Positions 1-7,043 of a DNA stretch of 19,552 nt are shown piece by piece; the first letter of the stretch is position 1; each line of letters starts with the position of its first letter. The stretch is from RGIG3102 sp964507095 (GTDB taxonomy: Bacteria > Bacillota > Clostridia > Oscillospirales > Ruminococcaceae): contig CAZDOS010000035.1 in assembly GCA_964507095.1 (NCBI GenBank), positions 1 through 19,552 on the forward strand, given 5' to 3'. The translations under genes were made by a program, and so were the position numbers. The notes under the pieces were generated by a model that ran no database searches, was not told where the DNA came from, and worked only from the letters and a program-made list of their open reading frames with translations.

Positions 1-77
1 TGTCGTGCACTGTAAGCCATGTCTGTGAAGCAAGAAGCTCCGTACTTCTAAGCGAAGCGAAAGTCGGAGTAGTTCAC
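1..77 (+). mobile_element. Right end of an IS200/IS605-type element (partial)
   Basis: Seen: bases 38-47 (CTCCG, bulged T, ACTT) pair with 61-69 (AAGTCGGAG) around a loop carrying AGCGAAGCGA, followed by GTAGTTCAC ending at 77. From memory, a hairpin with an AGCGAAGCG-type loop followed by GTAGTTCAC matches the right end of many Bacillota IS200/IS605 elements encoding TnpB, where it also forms the 3' part of the guide (omega/re) RNA. The transposase gene would lie to the left, outside the window. One frame is open from base 3 to about 92, so the 3' tail of tnpB could be included, but I cannot confirm that. The exact end (77 or 78) is an estimate. Confidence 0.5.
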
Positions 78-87
78 ATCATACGTT

Positions 88-1362
88 ATGGATAAAAAAT
101 ATATTACAAGAATTGTTGATCAACTATTGGAGAACAAACTCAAAGGAAAAGGAGCTGTTCTGATACAAGGCCCAAAGTGGTGTGGTAAAACAATGACAGC
201 TGAGCAAAAAGCTAAAAGCGTTATATACATGGACGAACCAGAGAGAAAGGAACAGAATATATTGCTTGCAGATATTTCTCCGTCTGTCTTACTTGAGGGG
301 GAGAGTCCTCGATTAATAGATGAGTGGCAGATTGCTCCAAAGCTATGGGATGCAGTTCGATTTTCTGTTGATCACAAAAAAGGAAAAGGACAATACATAT
401 TGACCAGCTCTTCTGTTCCTGCTGAAGTTGCTGAGACTTCACATAGCGGAACAGGGCGTTTTGCCTGGCTGACAATGAGGAACATGAGCTTATTTGAATC
501 AGGCGAATCAAATGGAAATGTTAGCCTTGCTGATCTGTTCAGCGGCAACAGCAATATCTCAGGAACTAACGTATTAAGTCTAAAACAAATTGCATATCTT
601 GTTTGCCGTGGCGGGTGGCCAGATATTCTGGATTTGGAAGAAGATATCGCATTGGAATCGGCATATGATTATTTGGATGGTATTGTAAATTCAGACATAT
701 CCAGAGTTGACGGTATTACCAGGAATCCTGAGAGAGCTAGAAGGATCATGAGATCTTATGCCAGAAATCAAGGTACTCAGATATCCTTTTCTGAGATTGC
801 GAGAGATATTTCGACTAATGAGATCGGCTTTTCAGACGAAACGATATCATCGTATGTCAAGGCATTGAAAAGAATATTTGTAATAGATGATATGCCGGCC
901 TGGAATCCAAATTTGCGATCGAAAACGTCTTTTCGTGCTACTGATACAAGGTATTTTAGTGATTCTGCTATAGCTGCGGCCTCGTTAGGAATTGGTCCGA
1001 ATGACTTAATTAACGACCTAAATACATTCGGATTGCTGTTTGAGAGTATGTGCGTGAGAGATCTTCGAACATATGCGGACAGTTTAAATGGGTCTGTTTA
1101 TCATTATAGAGACCGAAGAGGACTTGAATGCGATGCTGTTATACATCTTAGAGATGGTAAATATGGCCTTGTTGAGATCAAACTGGGTGGAGATAAGCTT
1201 ATAAATGAGGGGGCCAATAATCTTCTAAGGCTGGAATCGCTAATTGACACTGAGAAAATGAATGCTCCTTCCTTTAAAATGATTTTGACTGCTGTAGATC
1301 GCTATGCATATATGAGGCCGGATGGCGTCTTTGTTGTCCCAATAGGTTGCTTAAAGAATTAA
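88..1362 (+). CDS. AAA+ ATPase with C-terminal DUF4143 domain
   Basis: A 424-residue protein of the widespread AAA_14/DUF4143 family. The N-terminal P-loop is GPKWCGKT at residues 28-35; the tryptophan-cysteine variant is typical of this family. Walker B is LIDEW near 76-80, and a GTGR segment near 121-124 is followed by the family's MSLFESGES. The C-terminal half carries a PD-(D/E)XK-like fold with E347, D349 and E363-I-K365. The cellular role of the family is unsettled; members are common in genomic islands. The start is fixed by the family-typical beginning, but there is no usable Shine-Dalgarno within 15 bases: the IS-like right end stops about 10 bases upstream. The gene may therefore have lost its own promoter and ribosome site. 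Base composition is AT-richer than the genes from 3.3 kb on. Confidence 0.85.
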   Translation: MDKKYITRIVDQLLENKLKGKGAVLIQGPKWCGKTMTAEQKAKSVIYMDEPERKEQNILLADISPSVLLEGESPRLIDEWQIAPKLWDAVRFSVDHKKGKGQYILTSSSVPAEVAETSHSGTGRFAWLTMRNMSLFESGESNGNVSLADLFSGNSNISGTNVLSLKQIAYLVCRGGWPDILDLEEDIALESAYDYLDGIVNSDISRVDGITRNPERARRIMRSYARNQGTQISFSEIARDISTNEIGFSDETISSYVKALKRIFVIDDMPAWNPNLRSKTSFRATDTRYFSDSAIAAASLGIGPNDLINDLNTFGLLFESMCVRDLRTYADSLNGSVYHYRDRRGLECDAVIHLRDGKYGLVEIKLGGDKLINEGANNLLRLESLIDTEKMNAPSFKMILTAVDRYAYMRPDGVFVVPIGCLKN

Positions 1363-1399
1363 CATTAGTCTTGAGAACAGCATTCATTTCTTTACCAGC

Positions 1400-1562
1400 A
1401 TGGCAAACAGGATGTCGGAGATCCATGACGGATACTCAAAGAATGATTACGAGGAGCGGATGGATGGAATCAAAAAAACACAGAAAGGGATCCTACTTTG
1501 TCAGATTCGGGAAAGGAGAGGAAAAGGACTATCTGGTCGCACTGATCGGAGAGATATATTAA
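1400..1562 (+). pseudogene. Possible frameshifted gene remnant
   Basis: Two overlapping frames look protein-like in succession. One reads MANRMSEIHDGYSKNDYEER from 1400. The other, from about 1488, reads KGSYFVRFGKGEEKDYLVAL and ends at a stop at 1560-1562. A single-base shift near 1490 would join them. There is no ribosome site and I recognise no family. The rest of 1363-1841 is non-coding and AT-rich, with a loose inverted repeat (GGGTGG 1586-1591, CCACCC 1619-1624) and the promoter of the next gene. It may be pure chance; the call is weak. Confidence 0.2.
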
Positions 1563-1768
1563 ATACAAAGATGTCGAATGACAAAGGGTGGACTGAAAGA
1601 GGAATGACCTTTTTTTGCCCACCCTCTTTATCAACGAGAATTAAAACCAAGAAAATACAAACAAGGAAATATCATAATAAACTGGCATTCCCAACATTTC
1701 AGGGAAGCGAATACCAGAGTTTGTGACACCTATAACAGTATAATCGAACAATAATATATACGTAAAAT

Positions 1769-1799
1769 AAACGTAAAATTTTTCGTTGATTTTGCGTTT
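1769..1799. promoter_or_regulatory. Imperfect inverted repeat, candidate operator
   Basis: AAACGTAAAAT (1769-1779) and ATTTTGCGTTT (1789-1799) are inverted copies with 10 of 11 matches and a 9-base spacer. The repeat overlaps the -35 box of the promoter for the downstream AlbA_2/winged-helix regulator. That position would suit autorepression by the regulator itself; this is inference from location only. Confidence 0.35.
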
Positions 1800-1814
1800 G
1801 TTTTTTATTATGAT
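1786..1814 (+). promoter_or_regulatory. Sigma-A-type promoter for the AlbA_2 regulator gene
   Basis: TTGATT (1786-1791), a 17-base spacer and TATGAT (1809-1814). The start point would be near 1821, giving a leader of about 20 bases that carries the AAAGGA ribosome site at 1825-1830. The surroundings are very AT-rich, so chance matches are likelier than usual. Confidence 0.45.
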
Positions 1815-1841
1815 ATGGTATAAGAAAGGAAAATTGTAAAA

Positions 1842-3095
1842 ATGAAAGAGAATAAGAAACTGGAATATAAACAAGAAATCACCGATAGTTTTCTCAAAAC
1901 GGTAAGTGCGTTTGCCAATTACGACGGAGGGCAAATAGTATTCGGAGTCCGCGATGATGGGGCAATTGTCGGACTCGAGGGCATAGATGCTCAGTGTCTT
2001 ATGCTGGAAAATAAAATCAATGACTCCATAAGTCCGAATCCGGATTACAGTATTTCCGTAGACAGAAAGAACAGGACTATCACACTTGACATTCAAAGAG
2101 GTACAAAAACTCCTTACTACTATAAAAGAAGAGCATATAAAAGAAATGATACATCCACAATAGAGGTGGATGGTATCGAACTGAATAGATTGATACTAAG
2201 AGGTGCCAATTTACACTATGAGGATATTCGGTCAAACAACCAAAGCCTGAGTTTTGATTATTTGGCCCGGTGTATGCGTGATAAGCTGGGTGTTGAAGTA
2301 ATGAATAGCGATATTCTAAAGACATTAATGCTGCTTGGAGTTGACAACATTTACAATAGAGCTGCACTGATCCTTTCTGACCAGAATGACATGAGAGGTA
2401 TCGACATTGCCAGATTTGGTGAGTCTATCAACATATTTCTTGATAGAGCCACTCTTGAAAGTGGTTCGCTGCTTAAGGTGTTTGACGAAGCAATCGAAGT
2501 TTTCGAAAAGTATTATTCTTATGAAGAGGTAATCGGTACAGAAAGAAAAAAGAAATATACAGTTCCACCGGAAGCATACAAAGAGGCACTTGCCAATGCT
2601 GTTGTGCACAGATCGTGGGATATAGAGGCAAGGGTAAGAGTGTCTATGTTCGATGACAGGATCGAGATCTCTTCTCCGGGGGGGCTGCCATACGGGCTAA
2701 GTGAAGAAGAGTATTTAAACGGACAAGTCTCAGTCTTTAGAAATCCGATCATAAGTAATGTTTTCTTTAGACTAGGTATTATCGAGAACTTCGGAACCGG
2801 GATACTCAGAATCAAGCAAGCATATGAAGATACACAAGCAAAGCCGGAATTCAAAGTATATGAAAATGCAATTACCGTAACTCTGCCGACAATAAATCAA
2901 ATGATCGCTACGACTTCTGACGAGAGGATAGTAGTGGATTATTTGTCAGGCAACAGAATTGGAAGCAGCTCAGAAATATCATCAGCAATAGGATTCAGTA
3001 AGTCTAAAACTATTCAGCTGTTGAATTCTCTGGTGGGAAAGGGGCTAATTGCTATAGAAGGAAGAGGAAGAGGGACAAAGTACAGGAAGAAATAG
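1842..3095 (+). CDS. AlbA_2 (Schlafen-AAA) / HATPase / winged-helix regulator
   Basis: A 417-residue protein of the family usually annotated 'ATP-binding protein' or 'putative DNA-binding transcriptional regulator'. Residues about 6-120 form the AlbA_2 (Schlafen AAA_4) domain, with LEYKQ at the start and the FANYDGGQIVFGV core. Residues about 245-350 form a C-terminal HATPase-like domain (EALANAVVHRSWD, then ENFGTGILRI at 315-324). A winged helix follows at about 357-417 (SSEISSAIGFSKSKTIQLLN). Full length for the family. The start is set by AAAGGA at 1825-1830; no better upstream start exists. Such proteins are frequent in defence and mobile islands, but their ligand is unknown. It is monocistronic: own promoter before it, terminator after it. 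The base composition is like the ATPase to its left. Confidence 0.85.
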   Translation: MKENKKLEYKQEITDSFLKTVSAFANYDGGQIVFGVRDDGAIVGLEGIDAQCLMLENKINDSISPNPDYSISVDRKNRTITLDIQRGTKTPYYYKRRAYKRNDTSTIEVDGIELNRLILRGANLHYEDIRSNNQSLSFDYLARCMRDKLGVEVMNSDILKTLMLLGVDNIYNRAALILSDQNDMRGIDIARFGESINIFLDRATLESGSLLKVFDEAIEVFEKYYSYEEVIGTERKKKYTVPPEAYKEALANAVVHRSWDIEARVRVSMFDDRIEISSPGGLPYGLSEEEYLNGQVSVFRNPIISNVFFRLGIIENFGTGILRIKQAYEDTQAKPEFKVYENAITVTLPTINQMIATTSDERIVVDYLSGNRIGSSSEISSAIGFSKSKTIQLLNSLVGKGLIAIEGRGRGTKYRKK

Positions 3096-3105
3096 AATTG
3101 TGCCC

Positions 3106-3120
3106 GGAATAATCTATTCC
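3106..3120 (+). other. Small perfect hairpin after the regulator gene
   Basis: GGAATA (3106-3111) pairs with TATTCC (3115-3120) around a 3-base loop, 10 bases after the stop codon. It has no T-run, so it is not a terminator by itself; it may protect the 3' end of the transcript. Confidence 0.3.
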
Positions 3121-3172
3121 AGAGATAAATACAAATAAATGATACAGTAGATAACTGATAAGTGTACTACGG

Positions 3173-3209
3173 CCAGCCTCTTAGTAATAATGGGAGAGGC
3201 TGGTTTTTT
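3173..3209 (+). terminator. Rho-independent terminator
   Basis: A nine-base stem CCAGCCTCT (3173-3181) / AGAGGCTGG (3195-3203) with a 13-base loop is followed directly by six T (3204-3209). It ends the AlbA_2 regulator transcript and insulates the sigma-factor promoter 50 bases further on. Confidence 0.9.
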
Positions 3210-3260
3210 GTTTATAAGTTGATCATCAAAAATAAGATTACAACTATCAATATTATATTA

Positions 3261-3289
3261 TTGACACATAAAACAACAAATAGTATACT
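3261..3289 (+). promoter_or_regulatory. Near-consensus promoter of the sigma-factor operon
   Basis: A perfect TTGACA (3261-3266), a 17-base spacer and TATACT (3284-3289, five of six consensus bases). The start point would be near 3296, with a leader of about 20 bases carrying the GGAGGTG ribosome site. The housekeeping polymerase should read this strongly, so the operon need not depend on its own sigma factor unless repressed. No clear operator is seen. Confidence 0.85.
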
Positions 3290-3316
3290 TATCCCGAAGA
3301 ACGGAGGTGAAAAGAG

Positions 3317-4291
3317 ATGAACATGGAAAGCATCACTTTACCGGGAGGACTCGGGATATATGACGGCAACGGTGAGGCTGAGGTCGAAGAAGGGGAGGAA
3401 GATCGCAGGTTCCTGGAACGGATGTCTGAAGCGAGCAGTGATGATTGTCCCCCTTCGCTTACCATTTACTTTCAGGATCTGGGCAGGCACGGAGAGATCC
3501 TATCCAGAGAACTTGAGGACGAGCTTCTGAAGAAGGTTGCCGCCGGTGACCTGAAGGCCAGGAAAGATCTGGTAAGATCCAATCTCAGGCTGGTCGTCAA
3601 GATCGCAAGAAGCTACGCCTCCGATCCGAAGGACCTGGCAGATCTCATTCGGGCTGGAAATATAGGTCTGTGTTATGCGCGGGACAGGTTCGATCCTGAC
3701 AAGGGCTTCAGGTTCTCGACTTACTCCATCTGGTGGGCCAGAAGAGAGATGCTGAGATATCTTTACAACAATACGGGTCTCATAAAAGTGCCGCCGTCGA
3801 TGCTGGAGGAAGCCAAGAAGATCAGGGATTTCACAGAGGACTACCTGGCCCGGAACGGATGCATGCCGAAGGATGAAGACATCATGTCGCGGCTGTCCTT
3901 GAAAAGAGAAAGGCTGATACTGGACAGACAGTGTGATTATACATATATGAGCATGTACTCATCTCCTTCAATCACGGGAAGGGTCGATGAGGAGGACAGG
4001 AATGAATTCGCAGATCTCATGGTTGATGACGATCTCATCGAGCCGGGCTTAAGTCTCTTCGTCCGGGGCAGGAACAGACTCCTGAATGAACTCGTCGGCA
4101 GGCTTTCGGAAAGAGAACAATATATTATCAAGGGCTTCTACGGTCTTGACGGACAGGAAGAGAGATCCCTCGCAAGCATGGGAAGGAGTCTCGGCCTCTC
4201 AAAAGAGAGATTGAGGAAGATAAGGAATGCAGCCCTTGAAAAGCTCAGGGACATGGGCGGAGAAAGACTGGAGGAATTCGCCATCTCCTGA
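3317..4291 (+). CDS. Accessory sigma-70 family sigma factor (RpoD-like)
   Basis: 324 residues, shorter than a housekeeping RpoD. An acidic N-terminus (about 1-45) replaces region 1.1. Region 1.2 is near 48-78. Region 2 covers about 84-160, with NLRLVVKIARSY and DLIRAGNIGL, and with FSTY...WW keeping the aromatic residues (Y136, W139, W140) that melt the -10 element. Region 3 is about 160-205 and region 4 about 254-312, with LSKERLRKIRNAALEKL as the -35 helix. The -12-reading positions Q437 and T440 of E. coli sigma-70 align with R143 and L146 here, so promoter choice may differ. The start has an excellent SD (GGAGGTG 3303-3309, spacing 7). It heads a run of five same-strand genes. Sigma factors of this type occur on phages and plasmids as well as chromosomes; which promoters it serves is unknown. 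Confidence 0.9.
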   Translation: MNMESITLPGGLGIYDGNGEAEVEEGEEDRRFLERMSEASSDDCPPSLTIYFQDLGRHGEILSRELEDELLKKVAAGDLKARKDLVRSNLRLVVKIARSYASDPKDLADLIRAGNIGLCYARDRFDPDKGFRFSTYSIWWARREMLRYLYNNTGLIKVPPSMLEEAKKIRDFTEDYLARNGCMPKDEDIMSRLSLKRERLILDRQCDYTYMSMYSSPSITGRVDEEDRNEFADLMVDDDLIEPGLSLFVRGRNRLLNELVGRLSEREQYIIKGFYGLDGQEERSLASMGRSLGLSKERLRKIRNAALEKLRDMGGERLEEFAIS

Positions 4292-4320
4292 GAGAACACA
4301 GTTTTAACATATCTGTTTTC

Positions 4321-4356
4321 TATCATCCTATCGTGAGAATACGGAAAAGGATGGTA
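4321..4356 (+). other. Stem-loop covering the ribosome site of the small basic-protein gene
   Basis: TATCATCCT (4321-4329) pairs with AGGATGGTA (4348-4356), including one G-T wobble. Inside lies a second short stem, CGT (4332-4334) / ACG (4341-4343). The AAAAGG ribosome site (4345-4350) falls partly in the right arm, so the fold could limit translation of the next gene. Confidence 0.45.
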
Positions 4357-4357
4357 T

Positions 4358-4552
4358 ATGCATATGAAGTTCATTCCATATGAAAAGCTTTCCAAGAAGG
4401 AAAAGAAAAGGATCGATTCTCAGAAAAGAAGAAACTGGGGCAACATGAGCCCGGTGACGAGGATCAAGGAAAGCAGAAAGACATATTCAAGAAAGGGCCG
4501 TCGTGCCGGAGGTGATGATTTCCGGAATGACGGCTTTTCTGTTGCCGTTTGA
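4358..4552 (+). CDS. Small basic protein with a P-V-T-R motif, conserved type
   Basis: 62-64 residues, strongly basic in its first 50. The pattern is PYEKLSKKEKKRIDSQKR, then WGNMSPVTRI, then SRKTYSRKGRR. From memory, short proteins with a YEK-lysine-rich start, (N/S)PVTR and a closing KxxY(N/S)RK are common in phages and conjugative elements of Clostridia; function unknown. The basic charge suggests nucleic-acid or ribosome contact (inference). Start is either ATG 4358 or ATG 4364. The SD AAAAGG at 4345-4350 is 7 bases before the first and 13 before the second, so 4358 is preferred. It lies 66 bases after the sigma gene and ahead of the SSB-like gene, probably in the same transcript. The last 12 residues are not basic and may be poorly conserved. 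Confidence 0.65.
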   Translation: MHMKFIPYEKLSKKEKKRIDSQKRRNWGNMSPVTRIKESRKTYSRKGRRAGGDDFRNDGFSVAV

Positions 4553-4664
4553 GCCGGTCCGGTATATCAATATTCCGAAAAGCATTTAAGCAATGATCGA
4601 TCGGGATTAAAGGAACCCGGAAAGCTTTATGCGAACCAGGAATAATAATCAGGAGGAAAGAAAG

Positions 4665-5141
4665 ATGTCAGATCTGCATTTCGCAGTACGGAAGGAAGAA
4701 AACGGAAGCCGGAGAGTTTACGGCTCTCTGGTGGGGATAATCAACAGGCCGATCAACGAAGGCGGTTCCACGGTAAGTGAAAGAACGGTCACGGTCGGAA
4801 GTGAAGACAGGAAAGTATTCAATGTGCTTCTGTCATTGAAGATCAACGAATATGACACAAAAAAGCTGAAATACTTTTTCGACATCGATGCTCAGCCGGA
4901 TACATATCTGCCGGTCAGGGTGTCGATGTGGGGAATAGCCGGTGAAAGACTGGCAAAGTACGCACCAAGGGAGCACGAGCCCGTAGAGTTCTATTTTTCA
5001 TCGGGCAAGCCCGATACATACAAGGACAGAACTAGGCTTGACATAACGGCTTTCGATTTTGAGCCCAGGGGCAGGAAAAAGGGAAAAAAGAGGGACGAAG
5101 CAGATGAGCCCAACAGCTATGAAAACGATCTGCCGTTCTGA
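4665..5141 (+). CDS. SSB-like OB-fold protein with acidic DLPF tail
   Basis: 158 residues. It matches the plan of bacterial single-stranded DNA-binding protein (SSB) more than any single stretch. N-terminal strands are at 15-60. A WGxxxExLxKY segment at 89-99 parallels the SSB 'WGKTAExLAKYxxKGD' region. A Y-x-DRTRLDITAFDFEP stretch (119-134) parallels the last OB strand. Then comes a basic and acidic linker (135-155), and the protein ends in ENDLPF, like the (D)DDIPF tip through which SSB recruits replication and repair enzymes. I infer an ssDNA-binding protein serving the element. The start is ATG 4665, set by AGGAGG at 4651-4656 (spacing 8); an in-frame ATG at 4629 has no ribosome site. The sequence is too divergent to be a simple housekeeping Ssb copy. 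Confidence 0.7.
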   Translation: MSDLHFAVRKEENGSRRVYGSLVGIINRPINEGGSTVSERTVTVGSEDRKVFNVLLSLKINEYDTKKLKYFFDIDAQPDTYLPVRVSMWGIAGERLAKYAPREHEPVEFYFSSGKPDTYKDRTRLDITAFDFEPRGRKKGKKRDEADEPNSYENDLPF

Positions 5142-5159
5142 GGAAGGAATTGAATAACG

Positions 5160-5190
5160 GGGAGCAGACATCTTCGGGATGTATGCTCCC
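5160..5190 (+). other. Intercistronic stem-loop before the AAA+ gene
   Basis: GGGAGCA (5160-5166) pairs with TGCTCCC (5184-5190). After a G-A mismatch, ACATC (5168-5172) pairs with GATGT (5178-5182), closing a TTCGG loop. It lies 18 bases after the SSB-like stop and 10 bases before the AAGGAG ribosome site. The following TATTTGTTTG is only moderately T-rich, so it is at most a weak terminator or attenuator; an RNA-processing or stability role is equally possible. Confidence 0.7.
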
Positions 5191-5213
5191 TATTTGTTTG
5201 AAGGAGATTTGAA

Positions 5214-6989
5214 ATGGAAAATGAAAGCATACTGTGGAAGGACGACGGCACGCTGACCGCCGGTCTTAGAAAGGTATTTCCCAGGTGGGTAACCAGTGAC
5301 ATGTTCAACGGAAGACTGAAGGGAGCATCCAGAAAGCCCTGCGCGTACAGCGCAGAAAACCTCATGGCAAAGAAGAGCGGCAGGGTCAGCGGATCTTTTC
5401 TCAAGGCGCTGCTGAGATCGGTTCAGGTCTCGCAGCAGGGTGATGACATGTTCGGAAACGATGAGAGATACGGAGTCAGCGTTTTTACGGATTCCGACAG
5501 CTTTGAAGGAGGCGTCGGGATAGGAAACAGGATATATACGGTCTATGACAGCAAAAGCGGGATCTTTTACAGAGAGGGAAGGATAAGAAGAGAAGACGGC
5601 AGCGAGGATTCGGCACCGTTCTTTCTTTCAATGTGGCCTTTCTTTCTTCAGAACGGGACCTTCAACATGTATTATGTTGAGTTCCTCAGAGCGGAAATGA
5701 GAGAAGACAAGCGCGCTCTTGCCTGCTATCTGGCCGACCTTGCCAGATCCCTGACAGAGCCGGGAAAGGAAGGCGGGCTCCCTGTCTGCTGCAGTGACGA
5801 GATAGGAAAACTGAGGGATGAGATCCGGAACGGAAAGAGATTCATACCGGCACAGTGGGTCGGATCAGGTACGGATAAGGGACCTTTCTGTGAGTCCCTT
5901 CCGCGGGACACGGATAAGGTTAAGAAAATGTCCATGTCTGCGGCTGATTTTTCCGGGAAGTATGCCTTTTCCGACCGCGAGCTGACTGATGAGGAGAAAA
6001 AGCTGGTGCCCGCACTGGATGACGGCTTCGTCATTACAGAGACACTGCTGTCGATATGCAGGCACATCAGAGATACTACGGGAAAAAAGAGACCTGTCAG
6101 GAACATCCTTCTCAGGGGAGCCCCGGGAACGGGAAAGAGCAGGATGTATGAGCGGATAGCGGCAGGCTGCAATCTTCCGCTCTACACCTTCGCCGCCAAT
6201 TCGGATACGGAGACCTACGACATATTCGGGTCATTCGTGCCGATAGGCGGGGATGAAGACGGATCGGCCGTCATGCGGATCCCAAGCACATCAGACATGA
6301 TACGGGATCCGGTGCTGCTGTATGAACAGCTGACCGGCGACTACAAGAAAGATGCCACCGGAGCAGACTGCCTGAGGGCGGCATTGAAGGAGGACGGCGG
6401 GAAAAACCGGATGAAGGTGAGATTCGTTGAAGGTCCTCTCATAAAGGCCATGAGACACGGAGGAGTCATAGGGCTGGATGAGATCAATCTTCCCGTAAAG
6501 AGCGGAGTACTTCCGGCACTCAATCCCGCCATGGATGACAGTGCTTCGATACTTCTGCCGACGGGGGAAAGAGTCAAGAGACATCCTGACTGCATCTTCG
6601 TATCCACCATGAACAGCGAGCTGGAAGGCACAAGAAACATCAATCAGGCCTGGATATCCAGGTGCCAGCTCATAGTTGACATGAATGAGCCTTCAGATGA
6701 GGAGCTGGCCGAGAGGGTCAGACTTGCTACCGGCTTCAGGGCCGAGGATTATCCGAATATAGACCTGGCCAAGTTCATCGACGCGTACAGGCAGCTGAGA
6801 GAAACGGCTGCCAAGAAGCACATGACTGACGGAGACCTGGGACCGAGACAGCTGGTAAACTGGCTCCTCAGCACGATGATAACGGGAGATCCCGTGGTAA
6901 GTGCGTCAATGACGGTCATTCCGAGTGCAACTGCAAGGGAAAGGGGACAGCGGGAGCTGACCGAAAAGATAAAGGACATTTTTGAATAG
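5214..6989 (+). CDS. MoxR/CobS-like AAA+ ATPase (AAA_5)
   Basis: 591 residues. The first 270 form a domain I do not recognise. The AAA module shows Walker A GAPGTGKS at 302-309, Walker B VIGLDE at 418-423, sensor 1 STMN at 464-467, a likely arginine finger R483 in AWISR, and sensor 2 in LGPRQLVNW (R545). The region between Walker A and B resembles dynein-related AAA_5 / MoxR / CobS proteins, which remodel or load partner proteins together with a VWA-domain partner. Here that partner is the very next gene, as in CobS-CobT, MoxR-CoxE or NorQ-NorD pairs. The long N-terminal extension is unusual, since MoxR and CobS proteins are about 320-350 residues. The start is set by AAGGAG at 5201-5206 (spacing 7). 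The substrate cannot be told from sequence. Confidence 0.85.
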   Translation: MENESILWKDDGTLTAGLRKVFPRWVTSDMFNGRLKGASRKPCAYSAENLMAKKSGRVSGSFLKALLRSVQVSQQGDDMFGNDERYGVSVFTDSDSFEGGVGIGNRIYTVYDSKSGIFYREGRIRREDGSEDSAPFFLSMWPFFLQNGTFNMYYVEFLRAEMREDKRALACYLADLARSLTEPGKEGGLPVCCSDEIGKLRDEIRNGKRFIPAQWVGSGTDKGPFCESLPRDTDKVKKMSMSAADFSGKYAFSDRELTDEEKKLVPALDDGFVITETLLSICRHIRDTTGKKRPVRNILLRGAPGTGKSRMYERIAAGCNLPLYTFAANSDTETYDIFGSFVPIGGDEDGSAVMRIPSTSDMIRDPVLLYEQLTGDYKKDATGADCLRAALKEDGGKNRMKVRFVEGPLIKAMRHGGVIGLDEINLPVKSGVLPALNPAMDDSASILLPTGERVKRHPDCIFVSTMNSELEGTRNINQAWISRCQLIVDMNEPSDEELAERVRLATGFRAEDYPNIDLAKFIDAYRQLRETAAKKHMTDGDLGPRQLVNWLLSTMITGDPVVSASMTVIPSATARERGQRELTEKIKDIFE

Positions 6990-7000
6990 ACAGAGCATAC

Positions 7001-7022
7001 GGGGCAGGCAGGAGTCTGCCCC
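7001..7022 (+). other. Intercistronic stem-loop before the VWA gene
   Basis: GGGGCAG (7001-7007) pairs with CTGCCCC (7016-7022) with an 8-base loop that can close further by GC/GT pairs. It lies 11 bases after the AAA+ stop and 8 bases before the AAAGGG ribosome site (7031-7036). It has no T-tract, so it is not a terminator. It occupies the same relative place as the hairpin at 5160-5190. Confidence 0.7.
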
Positions 7023-7043
7023 GGACCTTGAAAGGGAAAAGAA

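Noticed and set aside
1641..2096. A 151-codon minus-strand frame over the AlbA_2 gene start
   Set aside because: It is antisense to the conserved AlbA_2 N-terminus and the AT-rich promoter. Its runs of Phe, Tyr and Ile reflect AT-rich DNA rather than a membrane protein.
4629..4664. Longer N-terminus for the SSB-like protein from ATG 4629
   Set aside because: The added 12 residues would be encoded by the AGGAGG ribosome site itself, and ATG 4629 has no SD.
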